Source: an uncultured Lachnospiraceae bacterium (lineage in GTDB: Bacteria > Bacillota > Clostridia > Lachnospirales > Lachnospiraceae). Taken from it: a stretch of DNA of 42,038 nucleotides. The position numbers and the translations under genes were made by a program. The notes beneath the pieces are model-generated. The model searched no databases. It saw only the letters and a program-made list of their open reading frames with translations, and had not been told where the DNA came from. The DNA lies in contig CANDAG010000031.1 in assembly GCA_947382625.1 (NCBI GenBank), positions 1 through 42,038 of the forward strand, in the 5' to 3' direction. Each line of letters begins with the position of its first letter. The stretch's first letter is position 1. Below are positions 16,672 through 25,233 of the stretch, in pieces.

Positions 16672-17981
16672 TGAAAATTTTAATTACAAGTGTTATTTTA
16701 TCTTTGATGATGGCGGCATGCTGCTGCGCATTTTTTGATACCCTTCTTCCCAGACGCCGCTTCCGTTCTTTCCGGCCTGGCTGCACCTTAATCCCCGCTT
16801 TCTGGGCCGGTTTTATGATCATTGCCGTCACTCCGATCCCTCCTTATATTTTCCAGCCGGTTCGGGTCATTGTTATTGTTTTTGTGATCGTGATGCTTTA
16901 TTATCAGTCCGGTATTCTCAAAAGCCTGAACGCCTCTGTTCTTTTCTGTGGGATCTACTGGGTAGTCTCCACCTTTACGGTTTCCACTTTTCCACTTTTT
17001 CCCGCCGCCTGGCACACAACGCTTATGAGCCGGGCAGAGGAGATCACGGAATGTATTTTTCTTGCTCTGATGCTGATTTTTCATTTTACCTGCAAAAACC
17101 ACCTCCGCAGTTTGAACCATAAGGGTCAGGCAAGATTTGCCTTTTTTCCGCTCCTTGGCCTGATCTTTATTGTGTCTATTGCCATGACCTCCTGGGACGG
17201 AAGCCCGGCGGATGCCCGGGCCAAAATGACGGCGATCCTGAGCTTTGTGGTCATAAGCGGCTGTATCCTTTATTTCATTTCCGATCTGACCAGGAAGGAA
17301 AAGGAAATGCAGCAGCTTAAGCTGGTGCATGAACGCACCTTAAGCCAGATGAACCAATATCGGAGCTTTCAGAAAAACTATGAGCAGCAGAGGAAATATC
17401 TCCACGATTATAAAAACCAGCTGGACTGTGTTCAGGGGCTGTTGAAAGCCGGTCAAAGCGAAGAAGCCTTAACCTACCTGGCCGGTCTTACCGGCAATAT
17501 CAGAAAGAGTGCAGAATATGTCAACACCAACCATGCAGTGGTCAATACTGTGCTGAATCAAAAATATCAGACTGCCGCTGAAAAAGGGATCACCTTGTCC
17601 ATAACAGTGAACGATCTGTCCTCTCTGTCCATGAAGGAAGAGGAAATCGTCTCCTTATTGGGCAACCTTCTCGATAATGCGATAGAGGCCTGCGAGCGGC
17701 TGGATCCGGCTTCAGCCAAAGTCATATATTTTAAGATGGTTCTCGAGGACGATCAGCTGATCCTCTCTACCCGGAATCCTGTGAAGGAGCCTCTGCTGAT
17801 CAACGGATGCCAGACTTCGCCTGCTGTCCTTACGGCTGGCAGCCGCATCCGGACAAGGAAGCCTGATCCCCTGCACCACGGGATCGGCCTTTTAAACATC
17901 GATGAGATCATCCAAAGAAATCACGGAACCAGCGTCCTGAAATGCGAAAACGGATGGTTCTGCTTTTCCGCCATCCTTTAG
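16671..17981 (+). CDS. GHKL sensor kinase with repeat-derived insertion
   Basis: This 436-residue kinase has about six N-terminal membrane segments (to about 205) and a coiled region. His245 in YLHDYKNQL is the phosphorylation site. The GHKL ATPase has N-box NLLDNAIEAC (332-341) and G-box HGIGLLNI (403-410). Between RNP (368-370) and the G-box there are about a dozen more residues than usual. That extra stretch (about 378-390) is encoded by a copy of the palindromic repeat at 17801-17852, in frame. The insertion lies in the ATP-lid region, so activity may be changed but the frame is intact. It partners the regulator upstream. Confidence 0.9.
   Translation: MKILITSVILSLMMAACCCAFFDTLLPRRRFRSFRPGCTLIPAFWAGFMIIAVTPIPPYIFQPVRVIVIVFVIVMLYYQSGILKSLNASVLFCGIYWVVSTFTVSTFPLFPAAWHTTLMSRAEEITECIFLALMLIFHFTCKNHLRSLNHKGQARFAFFPLLGLIFIVSIAMTSWDGSPADARAKMTAILSFVVISGCILYFISDLTRKEKEMQQLKLVHERTLSQMNQYRSFQKNYEQQRKYLHDYKNQLDCVQGLLKAGQSEEALTYLAGLTGNIRKSAEYVNTNHAVVNTVLNQKYQTAAEKGITLSITVNDLSSLSMKEEEIVSLLGNLLDNAIEACERLDPASAKVIYFKMVLEDDQLILSTRNPVKEPLLINGCQTSPAVLTAGSRIRTRKPDPLHHGIGLLNIDEIIQRNHGTSVLKCENGWFCFSAIL
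17801..17852 (+). repeat. Palindromic repeat copy C inside the kinase gene
   Basis: It begins CAACGGATGCCAG, with ACTTCGCCTGC and TGTCCTTAC, closely following the unit at 3719-3754 (CAACGGATGTCAG, CTTCGCCAGC, ATCCTTATG). A second arm CTGGCAGCCGCATCCG extends the palindrome. It keeps the kinase frame open. Confidence 0.55.
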
Positions 17982-18122
17982 CAGTTCAGGACGGCAGTTC
18001 AGACCAACCTTTCGTTTTAAGCGCCGTTTTTTGCCCTGTCACCGCCTTTTCGTGCCCCCCTCCTTGCATAGCGGAATCGTCCGGCATACAATCATCAAAA
18101 AAGAAAGGCACAGGTAGCTTAT

Positions 18123-18902
18123 ATGAAAAAGGCAAAATTTATTCTGATTTTCTTATGTACTCTGTTTTATTCACTGCTCTTATCCGCATGCGGCGCTAAT
18201 GCCGCCGGCTTGTCAGCACAAAGCGCCCTCTCTGCAGAAGAGACCGCTGAAAGGGTAATGGAAAGTCTGCGGGATTTAAATCTGGATTTCTTTAACGAGC
18301 ATTCCGACAACTATATCAGCACCGAAAGAAACTGGCTGGGAATTCCCACGAGAAAAGACTATCAGGTTTTTGACGAACTCCTTCAGCCCTTTCACAGAAA
18401 TGGAAAAAGATATTTGACAAATTACCGGTTTTCCCAAAAATTAATGGGAAACCTCTCCTGGGAAATAAAAGAGGTGCGCCAGGAAGACTCCCTGGCAGAA
18501 ATCGATATGGAGATCACCAATATTGATATGGCAAAGGCGGCGGGATACTTTGAAATTTCACTGCTGGAAGATATGCTTGACACAGAAAGCACCGGATTTT
18601 TGGGATTTGCTAAGGACATTGCCGGTCTGATCCATTCTGTCGGTTCTCTGGAGGGGCTGCCCGTTGCTATGGATCAGCTGGGCGAAGATGATATTTCCGT
18701 CATGGACGTTACTCTCACAGCCTACCGGGAAGACGGCGTCTGGAAGATCCGCTTAAATCAGGATTTTATCAATGCGTTTATGGGAAATATGAATTCCATG
18801 GACTATCCTGATGAGATTGAACAAAAAATTGAAGAGCTGACTTTGCAGTATGAAAAGAAAATCGACACGCTTTTAACCGATCAGATGGCAGACACCCCCT
18901 AA
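18123..18902 (+). CDS. Putative surface lipoprotein of unknown function
   Basis: This 259-residue protein has a lipoprotein signal: a basic start, a hydrophobic stretch and lipobox LLSAC with the lipidated cysteine at 23. The mature part is soluble and acidic with no recognised domain. Its pattern (EITNIDMAKA, VTLTAYREDGVWKIRLNQDFINAF) resembles small lipoproteins of the DUF4878/NTF2-like kind in other Clostridia, which is only a guess. It lies 141 bases after the kinase and may be its target. The ribosome site is weak. The last codons form one arm of a hairpin shared with the convergent HD gene. Confidence 0.8.
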   Translation: MKKAKFILIFLCTLFYSLLLSACGANAAGLSAQSALSAEETAERVMESLRDLNLDFFNEHSDNYISTERNWLGIPTRKDYQVFDELLQPFHRNGKRYLTNYRFSQKLMGNLSWEIKEVRQEDSLAEIDMEITNIDMAKAAGYFEISLLEDMLDTESTGFLGFAKDIAGLIHSVGSLEGLPVAMDQLGEDDISVMDVTLTAYREDGVWKIRLNQDFINAFMGNMNSMDYPDEIEQKIEELTLQYEKKIDTLLTDQMADTP

Positions 18903-18916
18903 TTACCGGGGGTGTC
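18891..18916. terminator. Bidirectional hairpin across two convergent stop codons
   Basis: GACACCCCC (18891-18899) pairs perfectly with GGGGGTGTC (18908-18916). The loop contains both the TAA of the lipoprotein gene and the TAG of the HD gene. No T-tract follows either way. Confidence 0.5.
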
Positions 18917-19486
18917 CGGCGGCAGGATCTCATAGATATCTCTGCCGGTCTTCTCATCAAAATATCGTTTCAACGCCATATTCTGATCCCATTTATTCTG
19001 GGGGTATCTGCCGTATCTGCGCTTCACATCCCCCATGCGGATCTCCATATCCACCGCTCCATAGGTTCCTGAAAGACTGTCGCAGAGCTGTACCAGCCGG
19101 TCATAGTCATCATAAACCGTCCGCGCCAGCGCCTCCTCAATCTCCTTTTGCTGTTCCTCCGTTATATCAAAATTTCCGATATATTCCTTCATATCTCCGG
19201 TAGAAAAGGAATGGGTGAGACAGACTCTGGCTGCTTCCTCATACCCCAGATCCATCATATAATGATAACCATCATACACATGGCCCAAATGCTTTACGCC
19301 AAACTTTCTGCCAATGTCATGCATCAGCCCGACGATGTATGCCTTCTCTGTATCCATCCCCTCCACACAGGCCGCAATCCTCTCCGCACATACGGCCACT
19401 ATCCTGCTGTGGTTTCCCCACGGCCCAGGGTTACACTTTTCAGCCTCTGCCAAAATCCGTTCTGCTTCCTCTCTTGTGGGTAACAT
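18899..19486 (-). CDS. HD-domain hydrolase
   Basis: This 195-residue protein has the metal-binding HD motif: NHS near residue 26, MHDIGRKFG near 55, then HVYDGYHYM and a later Asp (QLCDSLSG). HD enzymes are phosphohydrolases or nucleotidases, but the substrate is not evident. The 3' end overlaps the convergent lipoprotein gene by four bases. It is transcribed divergently from the DUF4143 ATPase. Confidence 0.88.
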   Translation of the reverse strand: MLPTREEAERILAEAEKCNPGPWGNHSRIVAVCAERIAACVEGMDTEKAYIVGLMHDIGRKFGVKHLGHVYDGYHYMMDLGYEEAARVCLTHSFSTGDMKEYIGNFDITEEQQKEIEEALARTVYDDYDRLVQLCDSLSGTYGAVDMEIRMGDVKRRYGRYPQNKWDQNMALKRYFDEKTGRDIYEILPPDTPGN

Positions 19487-19572
19487 CTACTCTGCCTCCT
19501 GTTGTTTTCTTTATTGTAAGAGCCGGATTTTGGGTTGTCAAGCAACAGCGTTCACTTTCCATATCAAGATAC

Positions 19573-19601
19573 TTGTATTTAGGTGCGAAAATGGATATAA
19601 T
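19573..19601 (+). promoter_or_regulatory. Promoter of the DUF4143 ATPase gene
   Basis: TTGTAT (19573-19578) and a perfect TATAAT (19596-19601) are 17 bases apart, about 48 bases before the start codon. Confidence 0.6.
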
Positions 19602-19648
19602 ACAAAAAGAGGATATTATTCCCGATTTGTATAAAAATGGAGGTGGCC

Positions 19649-20863
19649 ATGTATATCCGACGTACCTTAGAATCAAAACTAAACTACCTGTCAGAACATT
19701 TTCCTGTAATCATTGTCTGCGGAGCCAGACAGGTTGGGAAAACAACTCTGCTCCAACAAATAAAGTCAGAAAAACAGAATATCCAGTACGTTACCCTCGA
19801 TTATCCCAGGATCAGAGCTCTCGCCAAAGAAGATCCTGAATTATTTTTACAACAATATCAGCCTCCTCTTATCATCGATGAAATTCAATATGCCACCGAG
19901 CTGTTACCTTATATAAAAATACGGGCCGATCGGGAATCCCAAAACGGACTATACTATCTGACAGGCTCGCAAATGTTTCATATGATGAAAAACGTAAGCG
20001 AATCCCTGGCCGGAAGAGCCGGTATTTTATCCATGTATTCCCTGTCACGGGCTGAGATTGAGAAAAGAGACTCCATCCCCTTTTTACCGGATAAAATCAA
20101 GACATTTTCTTCTGATGATACAATTATGGATATCTTCGAAAAAATATACCGGGGCGGAATGCCCAGAATGATAACGGATAAAGAGCTTCTGCCGGAAGAC
20201 TATTTCGGTGCATATATGCAGACTTATTTAGAGCGTGATATACGCGAATTAATTTCTGTAAAGGATGAACGCAAATTTCTGAAGTTTATATCCTGCGCCG
20301 CTGCAAGGACAAGTCAGGAAGTGAATCTTGCAGATATCGCAAAAGATGTGGAAGTCGACCGGAAAACTGCAGAGGGCTGGCTCTCTGTCCTGGTTTCTTC
20401 CGGGCTTGTCTATTTACTGCAGCCATATTCCGCAAATACCATCAAAAGGATTGTCAAACGCCCAAAGCTATATTTTATGGACACAGGGCTTGCCTGTTAC
20501 CTTTCCCTGTGGAATAATCCCAGGGCATTGGAGCTGTCCGCCATGGCAGGGACTATGTTTGAGACCTATGTGATATCAGAAATCATCAAAAGTTATACCA
20601 ATCAGGGACTCGATGTAAGAAGCCGCCTTTGTTATTATCGGGATAACAACGGCAAAGAAATTGATTTGATCATTGTGGAAAACGGGAAATTATATCCTGT
20701 TGAAATCAAAAAGAGCGCAGATCCCGGAAAATCTGCGCTGAAAAATTTCAGTGTCCTAAACAGCCTGACAAATGAGATTGGAAGCGGAGCTATCGTCTGC
20801 ATGACCCCAATGGTAATTCCTTTGGATGAAAAAAATAAATTAGTTCCTGTCAAATGTATCTGA
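19649..20863 (+). CDS. AAA_14/DUF4143 ATP-binding protein
   Basis: This 404-residue protein has Walker A GARQVGKT (25-32), Walker B LIIDEIQ near 77 and the C-terminal DUF4143 domain (about 190-350). A late PD-(D/E)xK-like stretch (EIDLIIVENGKLYPVEIKK) resembles restriction-type nuclease folds. The family is widespread, often in multiple copies, and poorly characterised; links to mobile DNA or toxin-like modules have been suggested. The start at 19649 follows GGAGG by five bases. It stands alone with its own promoter, which fits an acquired single-gene unit. Confidence 0.9.
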   Translation: MYIRRTLESKLNYLSEHFPVIIVCGARQVGKTTLLQQIKSEKQNIQYVTLDYPRIRALAKEDPELFLQQYQPPLIIDEIQYATELLPYIKIRADRESQNGLYYLTGSQMFHMMKNVSESLAGRAGILSMYSLSRAEIEKRDSIPFLPDKIKTFSSDDTIMDIFEKIYRGGMPRMITDKELLPEDYFGAYMQTYLERDIRELISVKDERKFLKFISCAAARTSQEVNLADIAKDVEVDRKTAEGWLSVLVSSGLVYLLQPYSANTIKRIVKRPKLYFMDTGLACYLSLWNNPRALELSAMAGTMFETYVISEIIKSYTNQGLDVRSRLCYYRDNNGKEIDLIIVENGKLYPVEIKKSADPGKSALKNFSVLNSLTNEIGSGAIVCMTPMVIPLDEKNKLVPVKCI

Positions 20864-20919
20864 AAATACAAAAGCTCTCTTCAGATCAGCCACGGCCTGC
20901 CGGATATCCTGTTGCCCAA

Positions 20920-22074
20920 TTACGGCAGAAATAACCGCCAGGCCGTAACAGCTCCGGCAAGCAACAGCATCATCACGGGAACCACATATTTCCGCGGATG
21001 GTGCCACAGGTCGCTTTCAATCTTCCAGTCCCGGATGGGATAAAACCACTCCAGCAGCATAGACAATCCTGCACTCTGCAAGGCAAAGAAAACTGCCACA
21101 AAAGCCATAAGGGCAGTGATCCCGCCGTTTTGTGTCTGCCAGCTTATGAGAAATATCGCATCTGCCATCATATTGCACAGGAAAATGAACAGGCAGTATG
21201 GAATGCAGAAACGCCGTTTCTGTCCGGGCAGGAAACGGACCGCCTGCTCCAGATCACGATCACAGGACAGCAGGATACAGATCGGCGTATTCAAAGATAA
21301 CACTGCAAAGCCAATCGGGACAACGGACAGACCGGCTATTTCTTTCAGAAAATAAGGCATTACAAGAGCAACGCACCACATCACAGCGGTACTCAGCAGA
21401 TAATTCTTGTGGCAAGTGAGATATCTGAAAAAATACCGCCACAGGGAAGCCCTTTTCCTCTGCCTGACGGCATAACTTCTCTTACTCTCCCACTGATAAA
21501 AAGCATATCCGTCTGCCCTCCACAGGAACAGAACGGCAAATATCCCATTTGCAAGCAACGGAAGACTTATCCATGACCTGCCCCCAAAGAGAAGAATAAC
21601 CATCGCCATGACGGCAGTCCAGAGAACACCCGCGTACCAGTATTTTCTCAGGGAATAAACGGCAGCTGTCATAAGGACAGCATGAAGCATACAGATTATA
21701 ATACTGATGATTTCTATCGTCTTCCATACCGAAACAGCCAGTAAAACAGCCAGAAGCAGCCCTGTCTTTGTAAGAACCGCATAGGCTCCCAGCATAGCCA
21801 CATAGGAAAAAACAAATCCCCGGCTATGATATGGCAACATCAGCATAGCCTTAAGTTCATCTGCATTATCCTTGGACGAAAGGGCCTGCCACATCACACC
21901 AGCCGTAAAGGCGCTTACCATCAGAATCCGGACAGAGGCTGCAGCCTGCAGCTGAAAGCCTGCGATATACAGCCCCCAAAATATAATGATGTCAATCAAA
22001 AGCGTCCGTGGCAGCCGCTCATATTTTGCTCCAAACAGCTTTTTGGCAAAGGCTTTACCTGTCATTTTCATCAT
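20920..22074 (-). CDS. Membrane component of an ABC exporter
   Basis: This 384-residue protein has about ten hydrophobic segments and no soluble domain. It begins at the ATGATG at 22074, six bases after GGAGG, inside the 3' end of the ATPase gene (20-base overlap). The overlap and the absence of another permease nearby indicate that it is the membrane partner of that ATPase. No family name is recognised with certainty. It is the last gene of a long minus-strand unit. No clear terminator follows. Confidence 0.82.
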   Translation of the reverse strand: MMKMTGKAFAKKLFGAKYERLPRTLLIDIIIFWGLYIAGFQLQAAASVRILMVSAFTAGVMWQALSSKDNADELKAMLMLPYHSRGFVFSYVAMLGAYAVLTKTGLLLAVLLAVSVWKTIEIISIIICMLHAVLMTAAVYSLRKYWYAGVLWTAVMAMVILLFGGRSWISLPLLANGIFAVLFLWRADGYAFYQWESKRSYAVRQRKRASLWRYFFRYLTCHKNYLLSTAVMWCVALVMPYFLKEIAGLSVVPIGFAVLSLNTPICILLSCDRDLEQAVRFLPGQKRRFCIPYCLFIFLCNMMADAIFLISWQTQNGGITALMAFVAVFFALQSAGLSMLLEWFYPIRDWKIESDLWHHPRKYVVPVMMLLLAGAVTAWRLFLP

Positions 22075-22762
22075 GCAAAGCCTCCCGGATATCCTCGGCC
22101 CCCACCTGGCCACGCTCAAATGTCTGCCGGATCTTTCCATCCTCCAGGACGAATATCCGGTCAGAAGTCAGAGTGATACTCTCCAGGATGTGGGAGGAAA
22201 ACAGAACAGTCCCATGCTCCTTGTATCCGGCAATCTGCTGGTACAGATATTCCGTACTCTGGAAATCCAGCCCATTCACCGGCTCGTCCAGAAGAAGCAG
22301 TCTGGGCTTCAGGGCAAAAGCCGTGATCAGAAACGCCTTTTTCCGGTTCCCGGTTGACAGCTCCCGCAACAGGATATCCGCATACTCTTCAAAATGAAAG
22401 CCCCGTATCAGCTCCGACACATCCGGGACCACCTTCCCATAAGCGCTGCATACATAGGCCATGTATTCCCGGAACGTAAAATACGAAAAAGAACTGTCCT
22501 CGGCAAACACCGTATAGCGGCACAGCTTAAAATCCTGTTTCCTGAAATCCACAGAGGAGCCGCAAAACCAGATGCCATCTGAACGGAAAGCAGGGTGCAG
22601 ACCGGAAAGCACCTTCAGGAATGTAGTTTTTCCGGCCCCGTTCAGCCCGATCAATCCTGCCACTTCATGTTCGGCCAGTTCAAAAGAAAAATCCGAAAGT
22701 ACCATTTTCTCATTATTGTACCATGCGTTTAGATTTTTCACAGTCAGGAGCGCTTCTTCCAT
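22055..22762 (-). CDS. ABC transporter ATP-binding protein
   Basis: This 235-residue ATPase of the multidrug/lantibiotic-export type has Walker A GLNGAGKTT (39-47) and Walker B RLLLLDEP (about 154-161). The signature is unusual: LSTGN (135-139) instead of LSGGQ. The ATG at 22762 starts one base after the stop of the small membrane protein gene, which argues against the longer start at 22807. It probably pairs with the 20920-22074 membrane protein to export a peptide or protect against one. Confidence 0.9.
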   Translation of the reverse strand: MEEALLTVKNLNAWYNNEKMVLSDFSFELAEHEVAGLIGLNGAGKTTFLKVLSGLHPAFRSDGIWFCGSSVDFRKQDFKLCRYTVFAEDSSFSYFTFREYMAYVCSAYGKVVPDVSELIRGFHFEEYADILLRELSTGNRKKAFLITAFALKPRLLLLDEPVNGLDFQSTEYLYQQIAGYKEHGTVLFSSHILESITLTSDRIFVLEDGKIRQTFERGQVGAEDIREALHDENDR

Positions 22763-22763
22763 A

Positions 22764-22940
22764 TTACCTGCCCCCTTTGCCGTTCTTTTCTTTTTTCCAT
22801 GCCGCATATGCGGAATATAGAAATACCCCTGCTAAAACCAGATAAAGGCCCGCCATCGGGAAATTTCCGGATACCCCGCACACAATAGCCACGATCAGCC
22901 AAATCAGTCCAATGATTCCACGAATATAAATATGACGCAT
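22764..22940 (-). CDS. 58-residue two-helix membrane protein
   Basis: This short gene has GGAGG seven bases before its ATG. The product has two hydrophobic helices (about 9-24 and 29-47) joined by a short turn, and a basic tail (KKEKNGKGGR). Its TAA is one base before the ATPase ATG, so translation is probably coupled. It may be a small accessory subunit of the exporter. No homologue is recognised. Confidence 0.75.
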   Translation of the reverse strand: MRHIYIRGIIGLIWLIVAIVCGVSGNFPMAGLYLVLAGVFLYSAYAAWKKEKNGKGGR

Positions 22941-22975
22941 TCTCTTTTCCTCCCCTCCTTATATTTGAAACAAAA

Positions 22976-23608
22976 CTATACATTCAGCATTTGCTCATAT
23001 AAGTTCACAATGATACCTGCCTGTACCAGCCATATCAACAGCATTGACAGGAACCCTCCATAAAGCAGCCCAAATAATCTTTTTTTCACCGGAACCGCTG
23101 CCAATAGCGAAAAAGTCATTCCTATATAGACGATCAATAATAACAGCTTATCTTCCACCGTAAGATACCATTCCCTGAAAACCGTTAAATACCATTCCGT
23201 AAAAAACAGCGCAAAAGGCAGTGAAGCAATCCAATTGGCATAATGCTTCTTTTTATGTACATGCCATATCAGGAAACCGCAAAACGGAGTGACCATAGCG
23301 GCCATTCCCCACAAAATCATCTGCGATTTTGGAAAGAATCCCAAAAACAAAACCGTATATCCATAATATGCAATCAGCATTCCGGCAAAAAACGCCGGGG
23401 AACGGGCCGCTGCAAGTAAAGGTGTCCTGGAACGAATCGCTATCAGGGCCGCTGCCCAGACCCATATGCCGAACCGTCCCATGATATCGGCAAGTATTGG
23501 GAAATAGTACAGGATCTCACGCCCATCCGCAAGTTTCGCAGTTATCCCCAAAGCAACACCTGCAATAAATGGTGATATAAGCATACGTATGTTTAAATCC
23601 CTTTGCAT
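22976..23608 (-). CDS. Polytopic membrane protein of unknown function
   Basis: This 210-residue protein has about six hydrophobic segments. A short internal duplication (EWYLTVFREWYLTVED) lies near the middle. GGGAG precedes the ATG. The upstream CPBP gene ends 12 bases before it, so the two are co-transcribed. I do not recognise a characterised family; the context suggests a role in envelope protection or peptide immunity. Confidence 0.78.
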   Translation of the reverse strand: MQRDLNIRMLISPFIAGVALGITAKLADGREILYYFPILADIMGRFGIWVWAAALIAIRSRTPLLAAARSPAFFAGMLIAYYGYTVLFLGFFPKSQMILWGMAAMVTPFCGFLIWHVHKKKHYANWIASLPFALFFTEWYLTVFREWYLTVEDKLLLLIVYIGMTFSLLAAVPVKKRLFGLLYGGFLSMLLIWLVQAGIIVNLYEQMLNV

Positions 23609-23620
23609 TCACTTCTCCCG

Positions 23621-24562
23621 TTAAAAATCTTCAGCTTTTCCATATTTGGCAGTCTTCCATCTTTTCCTGTAGCATATCAGGATAATAGAAAAAGATAACA
23701 TCTGGCCAACCATAATCCGTATAATCTGCATACGGTCGGCTTCACCATTTGAAATCACATGCAGCAGATTCGTTACAATAACATTATTAAACAAGTGGTC
23801 GCCAAGTCCCATCCACAAGGCCCCTGTCATTTTATACAGGAGCGACCATTTTACACTCATAATCCCGGCCAATACAATATAACCAATACCCATGATCAGG
23901 GAATCAGCAAGCGATATATTCCCCTGCGCATAATCTCTAAGCGGCATAACCAGGTGCCAGATTCCAAATAAAAAGGCGATAAGAAGTACGGCACGGATAA
24001 AGGATAGCTTTTCAGCAAGAATTTTTATAAATAAGCCGCGAAAGACCCCCTCCTCCATCCATACATTTACGATGTTAAGTACAATACACAAAAGCAGAAA
24101 AAGAGAACCGTCATGCCTTATCGCTTCTCCATTTAGTGTAAATCCACTTATATAAAAGTCTAACGATACATTCTGATTGGTTTGGTAAAGCATCAGGCAT
24201 TCCATAACATAGGCCACAAAGAAACAGCACCCTCCCAACAGAAAACCTTTCAGAATATCAGATACTGTTTTACCCTTTATAAATCCAATGCTTTTCCAGG
24301 TATTGCCACGAGAATGAAGGACAATCGCCAAAACGGCAATTCCAAAAGCTTTGTGCAGAAAATTTTCCGCCAAAATCGTTTCATCCGTCTTTATCACAAA
24401 ATATTCTATTATCCTGGCTAAGCCACATATCGCAAACAGGATTACGCAGCTTAATACCGGCTTCTTTTCTTCAATATTTTTCATAGTATTTGCCCTGATG
24501 CCCAGTTCCTGCCACAGTCCGGCAATCCCTTCACTCATCCCGAATTTTTCCCATAAGTCCAC
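23621..24562 (-). CDS. CPBP-family intramembrane metalloprotease
   Basis: This 313-residue membrane protein has all the CPBP (Abi/CAAX-like) motifs: EEGVFRG (Glu170, Glu171, Arg175), FGIWHL (His203) and DHLFNN (His256, Asn260). Members include bacteriocin-immunity proteins and peptide-processing proteases controlled by LytTR systems, which suits this operon. The start codon is GTG at 24562, eight bases after AGGAGG; an ATGATG just before it is out of frame. Confidence 0.9.
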   Translation of the reverse strand: MDLWEKFGMSEGIAGLWQELGIRANTMKNIEEKKPVLSCVILFAICGLARIIEYFVIKTDETILAENFLHKAFGIAVLAIVLHSRGNTWKSIGFIKGKTVSDILKGFLLGGCCFFVAYVMECLMLYQTNQNVSLDFYISGFTLNGEAIRHDGSLFLLLCIVLNIVNVWMEEGVFRGLFIKILAEKLSFIRAVLLIAFLFGIWHLVMPLRDYAQGNISLADSLIMGIGYIVLAGIMSVKWSLLYKMTGALWMGLGDHLFNNVIVTNLLHVISNGEADRMQIIRIMVGQMLSFSIILICYRKRWKTAKYGKAEDF

Positions 24563-24611
24563 ATCATGTTCCTCCTGATATCAATCTTATGAAAACGAAC
24601 TGTCTGCTCTT

Positions 24612-24788
24612 TCATGGATATTGAAAAAAAACGGTTATAAACATAAGGATCCCTACCACAATGGCAGCTATGCCCCAAAAAAAGCTTCTCCTGTTTCCGT
24701 TCTTTCCGTCAGCAATCCAAAGCAGGCCACGCAGTATAAGAAACAATCCTGCAAAAATCGGAAGAAATTTTTTAACAGATTCTGTCAT
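24612..24788 (-). CDS. 58-residue two-helix membrane protein
   Basis: The ATG overlaps the stop of the preceding gene as ATGA (24785-24788), a strong sign of a real coupled gene. The product has two hydrophobic helices (about 8-26 and 36-54) separated by a basic loop (DGKNGNRRS). It is the same length and topology as the protein at 22764-22940, but no clear sequence relation is visible. Function unknown. Confidence 0.75.
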   Translation of the reverse strand: MTESVKKFLPIFAGLFLILRGLLWIADGKNGNRRSFFWGIAAIVVGILMFITVFFQYP

Positions 24789-25198
24789 AACTCTTCTTTT
24801 CCTCTCTGTCCTTTCCTTTTCTTAAAGACACAGACAGCTGTATTGATGATGCACAGCAACACAAAAAGGCTCGTAAAGTTTATCCAGATATCCCTGTATG
24901 CTGTTTTCGCCAGAGGTTCCCGCAATCCGCTTAAAGCTACATATGCGAACGCCAGCAGCTGAGAGGGAATATATGCACTCAAATACCTGAGAGCCAAAGG
25001 CCGGACAGGCAGATTCGTACACAGCTCAAATGCCGCTATTCCAATCAGAAGGATCATAGCCCTGTCTAATTCATGCCAGTTTCCGCTTGGATCTTCATAA
25101 ATCCCATTACAGAGATACAAAACACTGCTTAACAGGGTTATGACTGTGTATATCATGGAATAAACTGACACGATGCGGACCCATTTTTTCTTATTCAT
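24785..25198 (-). CDS. Four-helix membrane protein of unknown function
   Basis: This 137-residue protein has about four hydrophobic segments (near 8-30, 45-60, 72-90, 100-122), an NWHELDR motif in the first loop, and a basic tail (KKRKGQRGKEEL). AGGAG precedes the ATG. It overlaps the next small gene by four bases. It may belong to an uncharacterised clostridial family; I cannot name it. Confidence 0.78.
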   Translation of the reverse strand: MNKKKWVRIVSVYSMIYTVITLLSSVLYLCNGIYEDPSGNWHELDRAMILLIGIAAFELCTNLPVRPLALRYLSAYIPSQLLAFAYVALSGLREPLAKTAYRDIWINFTSLFVLLCIINTAVCVFKKRKGQRGKEEL

Positions 25199-25233
25199 TT
25201 TCGCTCCTTTAACTGCCTCTGTAATGACTGCTT

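Noticed and set aside
17982-18122. Peptide pheromone gene between kinase and lipoprotein
   Set aside because: No short frame with a ribosome site and leader-like sequence could be found in the gap.
22744-22983. 79-residue minus-strand frame over the 58-residue gene
   Set aside because: It has no ribosome site and overlaps a better frame with a ribosome site, membrane helices and coupling to the ATPase start.
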